In this document: piece by piece, positions 8,081 to 15,979 of the stretch | Position numbering within the stretch: the first letter of the stretch is position 1 | Layout of the letters: each line of letters opens with the position of its first letter | Origin: Bdellovibrio sp. | GTDB taxonomy: Bacteria > Myxococcota > SpSt-1050 | Assembly (NCBI GenBank): GCA_020725805.1 | Contig: DYEF01000012.1 | Location: forward strand, 1-33,662 | DNA length: 33,662 nucleotides | Reading direction: 5' to 3' | The notes under the pieces: model-generated | What the model saw: only the letters and a program-made list of their open reading frames with translations | What the model was told of the DNA's origin: nothing | Databases searched by the model: none | Position numbers and translations under genes: made by a program

Positions 8081-10735
8081 ATGAAGAAAGAGATATTCAG
8101 AGTATTTATTGTTCTTTGCTTTATTGCATCCTGCCAGAACAGGGATTTTTTGTATCAGACTGATACAGGTGAAAAGAATGAAAAAGCGGATTTTTTACCG
8201 CTGAGGAAGGCATTAAAGGAGGGGTGGAGGATGGCGAGCAGCAATTTGGTCTCTGATTCGGCTGAGAGAATCTGCTCTGCTGATTATGACGCCTCAGAAT
8301 GGTACAGAATCAGTATGCCTTCTTCGGTTGTGGCAGGACTTGTGAAAAACGGGGTTTACAAAGATATTTTCAGGGATAAGAACCTTAGAAGTCTGCCCGG
8401 TATGGGTTACCCGATCGGTTCGAGTTTTACCGATTTCGATATGCCCGATGACTCTCCGTTTAAGGTCCCGTGGCTTTATCGGGGCGAATTTGACCTCCCG
8501 TCTCTCTATAAGGGGAAGAGGATTCTCTTGAGGTTCGAAGGAATCAATTACAGTGCAAAAATCTATGTCAACGGGAAACAGATTGCAGATAATAAGGATG
8601 TGAAAGGAGTATTCAGAACATTTGAATTTGATATATCCGGTTATGTAAAGTTCGGTGAGAAGAATTTTATACTTGCAAAGATTGTGGCGCCCGACCCAAA
8701 ATCGCTCTCAATTACTTGGGTTGACTGGAACCCGTATCCGCCCGATAAGAATATGGGGATTCTCAACGATGTGTATCTGGTTGTTAACGGAGATGCCGGA
8801 CTGAGGGATACACAGGTTATATCTGAATTTGATACGGATAATCCGAAAGAGGCATATCTTACGGTGTATACAACGCTCAGAAATTATTCCGATACGGATG
8901 CCGAGTGTGAATTGAGAGGCGAGATTGAAGGGATTACCTTTGGCAAAAAAGTAAAGATTGGCAAAAACGAAAGGCGGGAAGTGGCTCTCTCCTATAAGGA
9001 GATTAGTGAGCTTATTATCAAAAATCCAAGGTTGTGGTGGATTCATACATTGGGGAAGCCCGAACTCTATACCTTAAAACTCTCACTCTATACGAATGAC
9101 GAACTATCTGACAAAGAAGAGATAAGATTCGGCATAAGAAAGGTGGAGTCGGAGTTGATAAACGGTGATACGATGTTATTCAAGCTCAACGGCAGAAGAG
9201 TATCTGTGCTGGGTGGAGGCTATACCCCCGATATGCTTTACCGTATCGATGAGAAGAGAGAGCGGTATGAGATGGAATATGTAAAGGATATGGGGCTCAA
9301 TGTAATTAGGCTCGAGGGGAAACTGGGACTAGATAATCTTATGAATCTTGCAGATGAGTATGGGGTTTTTGTGCTTGCCTCTTTCTGCTGCTGCGATATC
9401 TGGGAGCGATGGAGCGTATGGAATAAGGAGCATTACAATATAGCATACGGTTCGCTGAGGGACCAGATAAGGAGACTGAGAAATCATCCGTCACTGCTCT
9501 TGTGGCTCAACGGGGCGGATTTTCATCCACCTCTAGATGTAGAGAGCGAATATCTGAAGATTCTTAAGGAAGAGAGAATCAATGTACCGGTTACCTCTTC
9601 TGCTACAGAGGATGACTCTGAGGTGAGCGGAAAATCCGGGGTTAAGATGAACGGTCCCTATGACTGGGTGCCTCCAAATTACTGGTACGAAGACGATAAG
9701 TACGGAGGTGCGTTCAGTTTCAATACAGAGGTTGGAACAGGTCCGGCAGTGCCGGAGTATGAGAGCCTTGCAAAATTTATCTCGCAGGAGTATCTCTGGC
9801 CAATCAATGAGATCTGGAATTATCATGCAGGTGGTGGTGCCTTCAAGAATATCGATTATTATGTAAATTCGGTGGAAAACCGCTTTAAGGGAATAAGAGA
9901 TTTGAGCGAATTCATCTATCTCTCGCAGATTATGGCTTATGAGGGAGAGAGGGCGATGTTCGAGGCACATATCCGTAACAGGTACAGAGCCTCAGGTGTA
10001 ATCAAGTGGATGCTGAATAATGCGTGGCCATCTGTTATCTGGCACCTCTATGATTACTATCTGAAGCCGTCGGGCGGATACTTTGGGGCAAAGAAAGCAC
10101 TCAGACCGCTTCACATCTTCTATGCTTACGACAATGACGGAATATATCTCTCAAACAGGACGTTGAAGAAATATACCGGATTGGGATATGAGATAAGACT
10201 CTACAATAAAGATAGCAGCCTGCTTTATCAGAAGAAAGGTGAGGCGGATATAGATTCGGATGGTATACTGCTCCTTGATGATATCTCAAAGAAGATGACC
10301 GGAGATGACCTTTATTTCCTCTATCTGAGACTTGCTGACAGCAGAAATAATCAGTTGGACCGCAATTTTTACTGGCTGAATCCCGAAAAGGATGTTCTCA
10401 ATTGGGATAAGACCGAGTGGTATTATACTCCTACAAAAGAATATGCTGATTACTCGGCGATAAAGTCGCTTCCGGAGCCGGATATCAAATATGAATTTAA
10501 GAGGATAAATGATTATGAATATGAGGTTACGCTTGAAAATAAGGGAGAGAGGATTGCGTTTTTCAGAAGAATAACCCTTGCGGATTCAAATACGGATGAA
10601 GAAATAAAACCAGTCCTGTATGAGGATAATTTTATCTCGCTTGTGCCTAAGGAGGGAGTGAAGATAAATATCAGGGTCTTTGAAAAAGTTAAAGATCCTC
10701 TGGTCAGAACAGGTAGTCTAAATTCAGGTAAGTAA
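8081..10735 (+). CDS. GH2 glycoside hydrolase lipoprotein, exo-beta-D-glucosaminidase-like
   Basis: The 884-residue protein begins with a lipoprotein signal (FIASC, lipid Cys18), so it is likely anchored in the envelope. A GH2 sugar-binding beta-sandwich (about 90-205, with FEGINYSAKIYVNGK) is followed by an Ig-like domain, a TIM barrel (about 350-650) and C-terminal beta domains. The acid/base position is Asp480 in WLNGAD and the nucleophile is Glu550 in FNTEVGTGPAVP. An Asp/Glu pair about 70 residues apart, plus the later WMLNNAWPSVIWHLYDYY, is the pattern of exo-beta-D-glucosaminidases such as CsxA (Asp469/Glu541) rather than beta-mannosidases or galactosidases, which use Glu/Glu. The likely substrate is chitosan-type glucosamine oligomers, but specificity is inferred. 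It is followed by a GT39-type gene with a promoter-like gap between. Confidence 0.88.
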   Translation: MKKEIFRVFIVLCFIASCQNRDFLYQTDTGEKNEKADFLPLRKALKEGWRMASSNLVSDSAERICSADYDASEWYRISMPSSVVAGLVKNGVYKDIFRDKNLRSLPGMGYPIGSSFTDFDMPDDSPFKVPWLYRGEFDLPSLYKGKRILLRFEGINYSAKIYVNGKQIADNKDVKGVFRTFEFDISGYVKFGEKNFILAKIVAPDPKSLSITWVDWNPYPPDKNMGILNDVYLVVNGDAGLRDTQVISEFDTDNPKEAYLTVYTTLRNYSDTDAECELRGEIEGITFGKKVKIGKNERREVALSYKEISELIIKNPRLWWIHTLGKPELYTLKLSLYTNDELSDKEEIRFGIRKVESELINGDTMLFKLNGRRVSVLGGGYTPDMLYRIDEKRERYEMEYVKDMGLNVIRLEGKLGLDNLMNLADEYGVFVLASFCCCDIWERWSVWNKEHYNIAYGSLRDQIRRLRNHPSLLLWLNGADFHPPLDVESEYLKILKEERINVPVTSSATEDDSEVSGKSGVKMNGPYDWVPPNYWYEDDKYGGAFSFNTEVGTGPAVPEYESLAKFISQEYLWPINEIWNYHAGGGAFKNIDYYVNSVENRFKGIRDLSEFIYLSQIMAYEGERAMFEAHIRNRYRASGVIKWMLNNAWPSVIWHLYDYYLKPSGGYFGAKKALRPLHIFYAYDNDGIYLSNRTLKKYTGLGYEIRLYNKDSSLLYQKKGEADIDSDGILLLDDISKKMTGDDLYFLYLRLADSRNNQLDRNFYWLNPEKDVLNWDKTEWYYTPTKEYADYSAIKSLPEPDIKYEFKRINDYEYEVTLENKGERIAFFRRITLADSNTDEEIKPVLYEDNFISLVPKEGVKINIRVFEKVKDPLVRTGSLNSGK

Positions 10736-10747
10736 TCCCAAATTGTC

Positions 10748-10776
10748 TTGACACAAAGTAATTATTAAAATAACTT
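10748..10776 (+). promoter_or_regulatory. Possible promoter for the GT39 gene
   Basis: A perfect TTGACA (10748-10753) lies just past the GH2 stop; 17 bases on is TAACTT (10771-10776), a poor -10. The ATG at 10811 follows, preceded by GAGGAGG at 10792-10798. Confidence 0.35.
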
Positions 10777-10810
10777 GTTAGCCTTAAATTTGAGGAGGTA
10801 TATTATACCT

Positions 10811-12730
10811 ATGGATTTCAATATGCTCTGGCAGAATACAAAAGACGGTAAATATAATCTTTATCTCGTTATCGGACTTGGTGTGATTCTCTTCATTCCG
10901 TTTCTTGGGAGTGTCGGTCTTCACGACCCGTGGGAGACTCATTACGGCGAAGTAGCCCGCTCTATGCTCACGCGCAATGATTACATATTTCCCTACTGGG
11001 AGTCGGGGTATTTCTTCTCCAAACCGGTATTACTTATGTGGATGATGGCAGCAGGGATGAATATCTTCGGTGTAAATGAGTGGGGAGTAAGGTTTTTTAT
11101 AGCGGTTCTCTCCATACTCTGTATGGCGATTACCTACTGGGGTGTATCAAGACTTATAAACAAGAGGGTAGGGTTACTTACGACTTTCGTAATGACTACA
11201 AGCCCGTTTTATCTCTTTCTGTCAAAACAGGCAATTACAGATATGCCTTATGTCGGCAATATGACTATCGGAATGATATTTCTGGCCTTAGGACTCATAG
11301 AGAGGGATGAATCAGTGCCTTCCCTTAAGGGGAGAATTATTCTTACCGTAGTTACACTTCTGTCGACAATAAGCCAGTACGCCCTTATGATAAACAGCGG
11401 GCATATGATGAAGGGGCTTACACAATCGGCAATTGTGCTGATTTTCGCCGGACTGCTTGCCGGTTACTTCGCCTTTACACGGAAGAAGCAGTATGAAATC
11501 TTTCTCTTTTACGGGTATATCTTTATCGGTTTTGCCACACTTGCCAAAGGTGTAGGCGGATTTGCTATCCCGGGTGCAATATGGCTTTTGTATATTCTTG
11601 TCACAGGTGACTGGGGGATTCTCAGGAGGGCTATGCTTCCGATAGGGGTATTCGTATTTGGTATTATTGCTCTCCCGTGGTATGTGACACTGCTTTCCTT
11701 TAACGGACGGGATACGGAAGGTTTTACATTTTACGGAAGATTCTTTGTCCACGACCATTTCAACAGGCTGGCATCAGGGGTGCACGGAGACAGAGGTTCA
11801 TTTGAATATTTTATACAGCAGCTCGGTTTCGGGATGTTCCCGTGGAGTGCAATTATTCCGTTCGCCTTTGTCGGGATTCTGAAAGAGAGGATTCTGGAAG
11901 GGGCAAAGGAGTACAGAACGATGTTGCTCTATACTATATGGGGCGTCTTTGCATATATCTTCTTCCATCTGATGATTACAAAATTCCACCATTACATATT
12001 TCCTGCAGTCCCCGGCATCGCACTTGTTGTCGCAATCTATATTGATAAACTTCTCGATGACCCCGAGAGGGAGAACTGGGTGACGAAGGCTTTGATTTTT
12101 ATCTTCTTTATCATTCTTGCAAGAGATATAATTCTTGACCAGCGGCTTCTGGTCAATCTTTTTACTTATAAATATGACAGACCTTTCCCGAGTGGTGTTA
12201 TAGAACTCTGGAAATATATCGCAATTTTTACCGCCGGCGGCGCGCTTGTAATCTATTTTTATGTCTTCAAAAAGCAGAAGTTTGCAATATATTCATATAT
12301 GCTGACGGCATTTGCCTTTGCACTCTTTATCGTGCACGTTTATTTCAATCTGATTACACCTCACTACTCACAGAAATATCTCTTCGACACATACTACAAA
12401 ATGAGGAGAGGTAATGAACCTGTTGCGGCATATCTTATGAACTGGAGAGGTGAGACGTTCTACTCGAAAAATACTGTGAGACAGCTCAAGAGTAACTCCG
12501 AAACCCGTAGTTATGCAGACGGACCGGGCAGAAAGTTTATACTCGTAGAGGCGAGCAGATATAATTCACTCAAGAACTCACTGTCTGAGCAGATGAGGGA
12601 TAAGCTCAGAATTGTCGACAGGTCCTCGAACAAATTCTATCTGACAATCGTTGACCCTGATGCACCTTCGCAGAAAGAGAAAAAACCACCTGAACCGACA
12701 GAACACGAAAAAGAGAAAGAGATAGAGTGA
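10811..12730 (+). CDS. Membrane glycosyltransferase, GT39/ArnT-PMT family
   Basis: This is a polytopic GT-C enzyme of about 639 residues. Such proteins transfer a sugar from a polyprenyl-phosphate donor to lipid A, a protein or a glycan on the periplasmic side. The first loop holds the family catalytic-acid motif as LHDPWETHYGE (Asp39, Glu42), and FSKPVLLMWM follows as in ArnT/PMT proteins. About ten to twelve hydrophobic segments follow, then a hydrophilic Lys/Glu-rich C-terminus (PSQKEKKPPEPTEHEKEKE). The ATG at 10811 is chosen because GAGGAGG precedes it, though the 12-base spacing is long; a TTG at 10775 would add 12 residues. The acceptor cannot be read from sequence. Confidence 0.88.
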   Translation: MDFNMLWQNTKDGKYNLYLVIGLGVILFIPFLGSVGLHDPWETHYGEVARSMLTRNDYIFPYWESGYFFSKPVLLMWMMAAGMNIFGVNEWGVRFFIAVLSILCMAITYWGVSRLINKRVGLLTTFVMTTSPFYLFLSKQAITDMPYVGNMTIGMIFLALGLIERDESVPSLKGRIILTVVTLLSTISQYALMINSGHMMKGLTQSAIVLIFAGLLAGYFAFTRKKQYEIFLFYGYIFIGFATLAKGVGGFAIPGAIWLLYILVTGDWGILRRAMLPIGVFVFGIIALPWYVTLLSFNGRDTEGFTFYGRFFVHDHFNRLASGVHGDRGSFEYFIQQLGFGMFPWSAIIPFAFVGILKERILEGAKEYRTMLLYTIWGVFAYIFFHLMITKFHHYIFPAVPGIALVVAIYIDKLLDDPERENWVTKALIFIFFIILARDIILDQRLLVNLFTYKYDRPFPSGVIELWKYIAIFTAGGALVIYFYVFKKQKFAIYSYMLTAFAFALFIVHVYFNLITPHYSQKYLFDTYYKMRRGNEPVAAYLMNWRGETFYSKNTVRQLKSNSETRSYADGPGRKFILVEASRYNSLKNSLSEQMRDKLRIVDRSSNKFYLTIVDPDAPSQKEKKPPEPTEHEKEKEIE

Positions 12731-12740
12731 GAGTTTTATA

Positions 12741-12827
12741 GTCCACAGACCACGGAAGAAGTCCACAGTCGACAGTCAATAGTCCACAGGTTTTTAGAGC
12801 TGAAGGCTGAAGTGCTGAAGGTGATAG
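12741..12827 (-). repeat. Composite heptamer repeat, inverted relative to the copies at the window start
   Basis: Seven-base units TCCACAG, ACCACGG, TCCACAG, TCGACAG, TCAATAG and TCCACAG run from 12742. TTTTTAG follows, then GCTGAAG at 12799, 12806 and 12814, then GTGATAG to 12827. The reverse complement reads like the block at 341-415 in the same order, so the two copies face each other across the 12.3 kb between glgA and the GT39 gene. Confidence 0.8.
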
Positions 12828-12837
12828 GACTATTAAG

Positions 12838-12961
12838 GTGGCTGAGTAGCGAAGCGTATCGAAGCCACGGTAATATCAGGCGTTTCGATATGCTCGCTTT
12901 GCTCACTACTCAACGCCCTTGTGCTTGAAAGGTCGCTGAGTAACAAAATGTATCGAAGCGA
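12838..12961. repeat. Three related hairpin units with covarying stems
   Basis: Unit A (12838-12868) has stem GTGGCT/AGCCAC. Unit B (12879-12917, opposite orientation) has stem GGCGTT/AACGCC. Unit C (12932-12962) has stem GTCGCT/AGCGAT with one G-T pair. All three share a loop that starts GAGTA and ends TATCGA when read in the same direction. Stem bases differ between units but stay paired. Confidence 0.75.
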
Positions 12962-12963
12962 TG

Positions 12964-12997
12964 TAGAGCTGAAGGCTGAAGAGCTGAAGGCGATAGT
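12964..12997 (-). repeat. Partial copy of the GCTGAAG heptamer repeat
   Basis: GCTGAAG units at about 12968, 12975 and 12983 end in GCGATAG, the same arrangement as the second half of the 12741-12827 block. The CCACAG half is missing. Strand is given relative to the copies at the window start. Confidence 0.7.
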
Positions 12998-13043
12998 GTA
13001 GAGGGATTGGGATTTAGGGATTAATTTTTTGATGATTTTTTGT

Positions 13044-13379
13044 ATGAGAAAAAACTTAATTTTGGTTACCTCAGTAGCAATTGCATTGATTATCGTTGTC
13101 TCGTTCTTTATTTTCAAGGGTAAATCCAGTCGTGATGAATTTGTGATTGAAAAAGAGAATGGTGAGAAGGTCAAGATAGAAGGAACATCGGATCTGGATG
13201 AGAGATTTGTGGATAAAGTAACGGGGAATATCAAAAGTGAAGAGATGGCAAGATACATTGAGAGTGAGATAGAGATAACCAAAAGAGCGATTGAAAATTA
13301 CAAAAACGAACCAGAGAAAATAAAGAAGTATCAAAACAGATTACTTAGGTTCAAAGAATTAAAAAATAAGATAAGGTGA
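13044..13379 (+). CDS. Small membrane-anchored hypothetical protein
   Basis: The protein has about 111 residues, or 115 from an alternative ATG at 13032. One N-terminal hydrophobic segment (LILVTSVAIALIIVVSFFIF) is followed by a hydrophilic, Lys/Glu-rich region predicted to be helical and possibly coiled coil (about 70-110). No family motif is recognised. Neither start has a clear ribosome-binding site, which lowers confidence. It follows the repeat island directly. Orientation and composition (Lys/Glu-rich tail, single anchor) suggest a periplasmic or cytoplasmic membrane-tethered protein, but a function cannot be assigned. Confidence 0.55.
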   Translation: MRKNLILVTSVAIALIIVVSFFIFKGKSSRDEFVIEKENGEKVKIEGTSDLDERFVDKVTGNIKSEEMARYIESEIEITKRAIENYKNEPEKIKKYQNRLLRFKELKNKIR

Positions 13380-13435
13380 TTTCAGGGCTTTTTTTATTAG
13401 ATAAAGATAAAATATGAATAATTAATTTTTAAGTC

Positions 13436-14017
13436 TCATTGACAGTATCCGTTGACACACTTCTGATTTGTGGTCGTGCAGTCCGTGCACAATGTCCCTT
13501 TGTTGCCGCACGCTGAATCACTGAATCCCGAGTGGCATTTCTGGTCTGTACCGCAGCAGCCTGTGCAGTTCGTCATAGAGCATATCTCTGTCTTATCTGT
13601 GCAGTAACCATCAGAACAGATCTTGTTTGAGGCAGTACAATCAGTACAGGGAGAACTATTCTTCCCGCAGGCAGTATCTAGATTCCCGGGTTCAATACAG
13701 TAACCTGATGAATTGCAACACCCTTTGCAGGTATAATCCTTGCAGTTACCCGGAGTGTTGCCTCCGGTATCTTGCGTTCCGGAATCCGGTGTATTGTTCC
13801 CTCCGGAGAAAGAGCCTCCCCACGTACCGCTGCTGTCGGTTACAATCCTGCAGAAACCTTTTATGCACTGAAGACCGTTGTTGCAGGTTCCGTCCTCTTT
13901 GCACTTCCCGTATAATTCACCTACATCATATAAAGCGGAGTTGTCCGACTCATCGTCCTGCGTGCAGTAAGAGAGAGATATTGCAGCAACGGACAAAAGA
14001 ATTATTACTATTTTCAT
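13436..14017 (-). CDS. Cys-rich exported protein with two tandem Cys repeats
   Basis: The ATG at 14017 is chosen over a longer frame because AAGGAG lies seven bases upstream and a signal peptide starts there (KIVIILLSVAAISLSYC). Cys18 may be lipidated, although Tyr at -1 is not a standard lipobox. The mature part has a short module (CKEDGTCNNGLQCIKGFC), a Gly/Thr/Asn-rich linker, and two repeats of about 45 residues. The repeats share the pattern CxGCC, then C, ACG, CTDCT and CxxGYC. Similar Cys patterns occur in secreted proteins of myxobacteria. It lies 61 bases after the radical SAM gene and has its own promoter-like hexamers. Disulfide-rich surface protein is the safest description. Confidence 0.75.
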   Translation of the reverse strand: MKIVIILLSVAAISLSYCTQDDESDNSALYDVGELYGKCKEDGTCNNGLQCIKGFCRIVTDSSGTWGGSFSGGNNTPDSGTQDTGGNTPGNCKDYTCKGCCNSSGYCIEPGNLDTACGKNSSPCTDCTASNKICSDGYCTDKTEICSMTNCTGCCGTDQKCHSGFSDSACGNKGTLCTDCTTTNQKCVNGYCQ

Positions 14018-14042
14018 AATATTCTCCTTTACTGAGGCCTGT

Positions 14043-14071
14043 ATTTTAGCATAGCAGAATGCAGAAGTAAA
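14043..14071 (-). promoter_or_regulatory. Possible promoter for the Cys-repeat protein gene
   Basis: On the minus strand TTTACT (14066-14071) and TAAAAT (14043-14048) are 17 bases apart, in the gap between the radical SAM gene and the Cys-repeat gene. If real, the last gene of the cassette can also be expressed on its own. Confidence 0.4.
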
Positions 14072-14078
14072 ATAATCG

Positions 14079-15140
14079 TTATTTATACGAACGATATGTA
14101 ATGTACCTGTTGAGTTCCTCATCCGACCTGAATGATTTCCCTAGTACGGAGTTGTTCAGAATGTCTGATTCCATGCAGAGGTATAATCTAATGTTGTTGC
14201 TGTAATACGATCTAAAGATATCTGATATCGTTTTATAGATGTTATGTCTTAATTTTAGGGGATACCTCATCTTCTTCTCGGCATCGGTTATATACTCACC
14301 GAACAGAATATCGGAACCGAATATGTCCAGCATAACAGGATTGAACCGGATGGTCCCGAGCGATATCCAGCTGATTGCATCTTCCGGAATGAGCAGGGAT
14401 AATTCTCTGATTATTTTCTCATAGTCAGATTCGTAGTCTGTATAATGTATTATGGGGTCGAAGTGAAATCCTACTCTGTATGAATGGTCGGTACATTTTT
14501 TCGCCGCGAGCATCCGTTCTTTGGGAGCTGGTGTGCCGTGTTCAAGTCTTTTATGAAGATAATCGGTAGTCATTGAGAAGGAGACGGTTGTCATCGGATG
14601 GTGAGGAATACCTAGTATTTCATCCACATTTGCGCTTTTTGTCTTGAATTCCAGAATTGTTTTGTCCCTGTTTTTCATTTCTTCGATTAGTATCGGGGCA
14701 AACGGGGCTATATGTTCGAGTGCAAGGGAATCACTCAGTTCGCCGGTACCTATTCTGATGATTAAATCCTTCTCTTTGAGGTGTTCGGTAAATTCTCTCA
14801 GTTCCAACAGCAGATTACCGGTATCGGCCTTGATTGATATCTTTGAGTTATCTATGAATCCTTTCAGTATGCAGTATTCGCAGTCATAAATACAGCCTTC
14901 TATTGTATCGATTGTGAAGTAATTGCAGCATCTGTATTTTCTCGAGCAGGGACAGGGTCTGATAAAACCCTTTTGTGAAGAGATGTATAATATCTTCGAG
15001 CCTTGCATATCTGACAAACCGGAAAGATTGTCGTATATTTCGATATCATTTCTCTTCGCCCTTCTTATGATTTCCTCTGTAAAGTCATTTTGGGGTGATT
15101 TGGCGTCTATGACTATTTTAAGATCGGGTTGTTTTTCCAT
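14079..15140 (-). CDS. SPL-family (spore photoproduct lyase-like) radical SAM protein
   Basis: The 353-residue protein has the radical SAM [4Fe-4S] motif CIYDCEYC (Cys83, Cys87, Cys90). Ahead of it is a Cys-rich segment CPCSRKYRCCNY (Cys63, 65, 71, 72), corresponding to the CPGT..Y.CC.Y segment typical of the SPL-like radical SAM family. The N-terminal part (about 1-60) fits the Rossmann-like start of that family. SPL repairs the spore photoproduct in DNA; whether this relative acts on DNA is unknown, and no sporulation genes are nearby. Its ATG lies inside the end of the ParB-like gene (28-base overlap), with AAAGGAAGA just upstream, so the two are very likely co-translated. Confidence 0.82.
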   Translation of the reverse strand: MEKQPDLKIVIDAKSPQNDFTEEIIRRAKRNDIEIYDNLSGLSDMQGSKILYISSQKGFIRPCPCSRKYRCCNYFTIDTIEGCIYDCEYCILKGFIDNSKISIKADTGNLLLELREFTEHLKEKDLIIRIGTGELSDSLALEHIAPFAPILIEEMKNRDKTILEFKTKSANVDEILGIPHHPMTTVSFSMTTDYLHKRLEHGTPAPKERMLAAKKCTDHSYRVGFHFDPIIHYTDYESDYEKIIRELSLLIPEDAISWISLGTIRFNPVMLDIFGSDILFGEYITDAEKKMRYPLKLRHNIYKTISDIFRSYYSNNIRLYLCMESDILNNSVLGKSFRSDEELNRYITYRSYK

Positions 15141-15979
15141 TCTTCCTTTAAATTTTTGATGTCATCTATTATTCTGTCCAAATCATTTTCTGATGCAAAT
15201 ATTGCGTTGATACTATATCTGTCTCCCTCGAAGTTTTGGGGAGGAGATAATGAGATGTTTTTGAACCGGCCTGAAAAATCTTTGATTGATTCTTCCATTT
15301 TTGTAAGAACAGGATTTGTGATTTTTCTGAGCTTCTGTCTGATATCTTCATATGTCTGTTCTGAGAGCCCTTTAATAATTTTCTGAATATCCTCTCCCCG
15401 CATTGCAAGAATATACAGGTCGGATATAATCTCCCGCGACTGCTGGTGGGTAAAATTTTTATCTCGAATGAGTTTTAATATAAGGTGTATGTCTGAAGAA
15501 GAGGAAATCTTAAATAATCTCTCAATTGATATAATACTGAATTGCTTGTCTATAATTAAATCTTTTTCTGCCTCATTGAGCCTTTCTACAAAATCGTAGA
15601 GGTTACTATTCAGATTTATATTTCCTATCTCTGATCTGGAGATAAGCTCTTTTTTGATTGATATTTTATTTGATTTGATAAATTTGCTTATTCTTATCTT
15701 CTCAATAATGTTAAATTTGCGATGAAAAGAGTTTATTTCAAGATATATATTTAGGGCATTATGAATGTCTGTCGGAGGGAGGGTAGAGGAGTTTATTTTA
15801 ATGTTATGCATTCTTAAAATATAATATCTTTTATATCCGTCAATGATACAATTGTTTGTATTAATTCTGGAAGTAATAATAGGACAAAGCTGGCCTGTAT
15901 TCAGAATTGAGTTTTCAAGTCCTCTGTCTAAGGGGGGATAGGAAAAGTCGATTAATGGTATTAAATCTCTTACTTGCAT
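15113..15979 (-). CDS. ParB/Srx-fold domain protein, partner of the SPL-like gene
   Basis: The 288-residue protein has an N-terminal ParB-like (sulfiredoxin-fold) signature. LENSILNTGQLCPIITSR corresponds to the ParB opening region, and CIIDGYKRYYILRMHNI matches the nucleotide-binding DGxxRxxA box (Asp47-Arg51). The rest is Ile/Lys-rich and helical, plausibly a DNA-binding or dimerisation part, without a motif I can name. There is no ParA next to it, so a chromosome-partition role is not supported. It overlaps the upstream lipoprotein gene by 10 bases and the downstream radical SAM gene by 28, which ties it to them functionally. Its composition is noticeably more AT-rich than its neighbours, hinting at a different history. 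Confidence 0.72.
   Translation of the reverse strand: MQVRDLIPLIDFSYPPLDRGLENSILNTGQLCPIITSRINTNNCIIDGYKRYYILRMHNIKINSSTLPPTDIHNALNIYLEINSFHRKFNIIEKIRISKFIKSNKISIKKELISRSEIGNINLNSNLYDFVERLNEAEKDLIIDKQFSIISIERLFKISSSSDIHLILKLIRDKNFTHQQSREIISDLYILAMRGEDIQKIIKGLSEQTYEDIRQKLRKITNPVLTKMEESIKDFSGRFKNISLSPPQNFEGDRYSINAIFASENDLDRIIDDIKNLKEEWKNNPILK

Noticed and set aside
12741-12997. Possible CRISPR array
   Set aside because: The repeat units are 7 bases and adjacent with no unique spacers, and there are no cas genes.
12833-13282. 149-residue minus-strand frame over the hairpin island
   Set aside because: It is antisense to the small membrane protein and continues through repeat DNA; its Ser/Ile-rich composition is that of a reversed Lys/Glu-rich gene.
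14079-15140. Spore photoproduct lyase implying sporulation
   Set aside because: Only the SPL family signature is seen; no other spore gene is in the window, and SPL-like proteins occur in non-sporulating bacteria.
15113-15979. ParB as a chromosome-partition protein
   Set aside because: No ParA gene or parS-like sites were seen nearby, and the C-terminal part does not show the usual ParB helix-turn-helix motifs.
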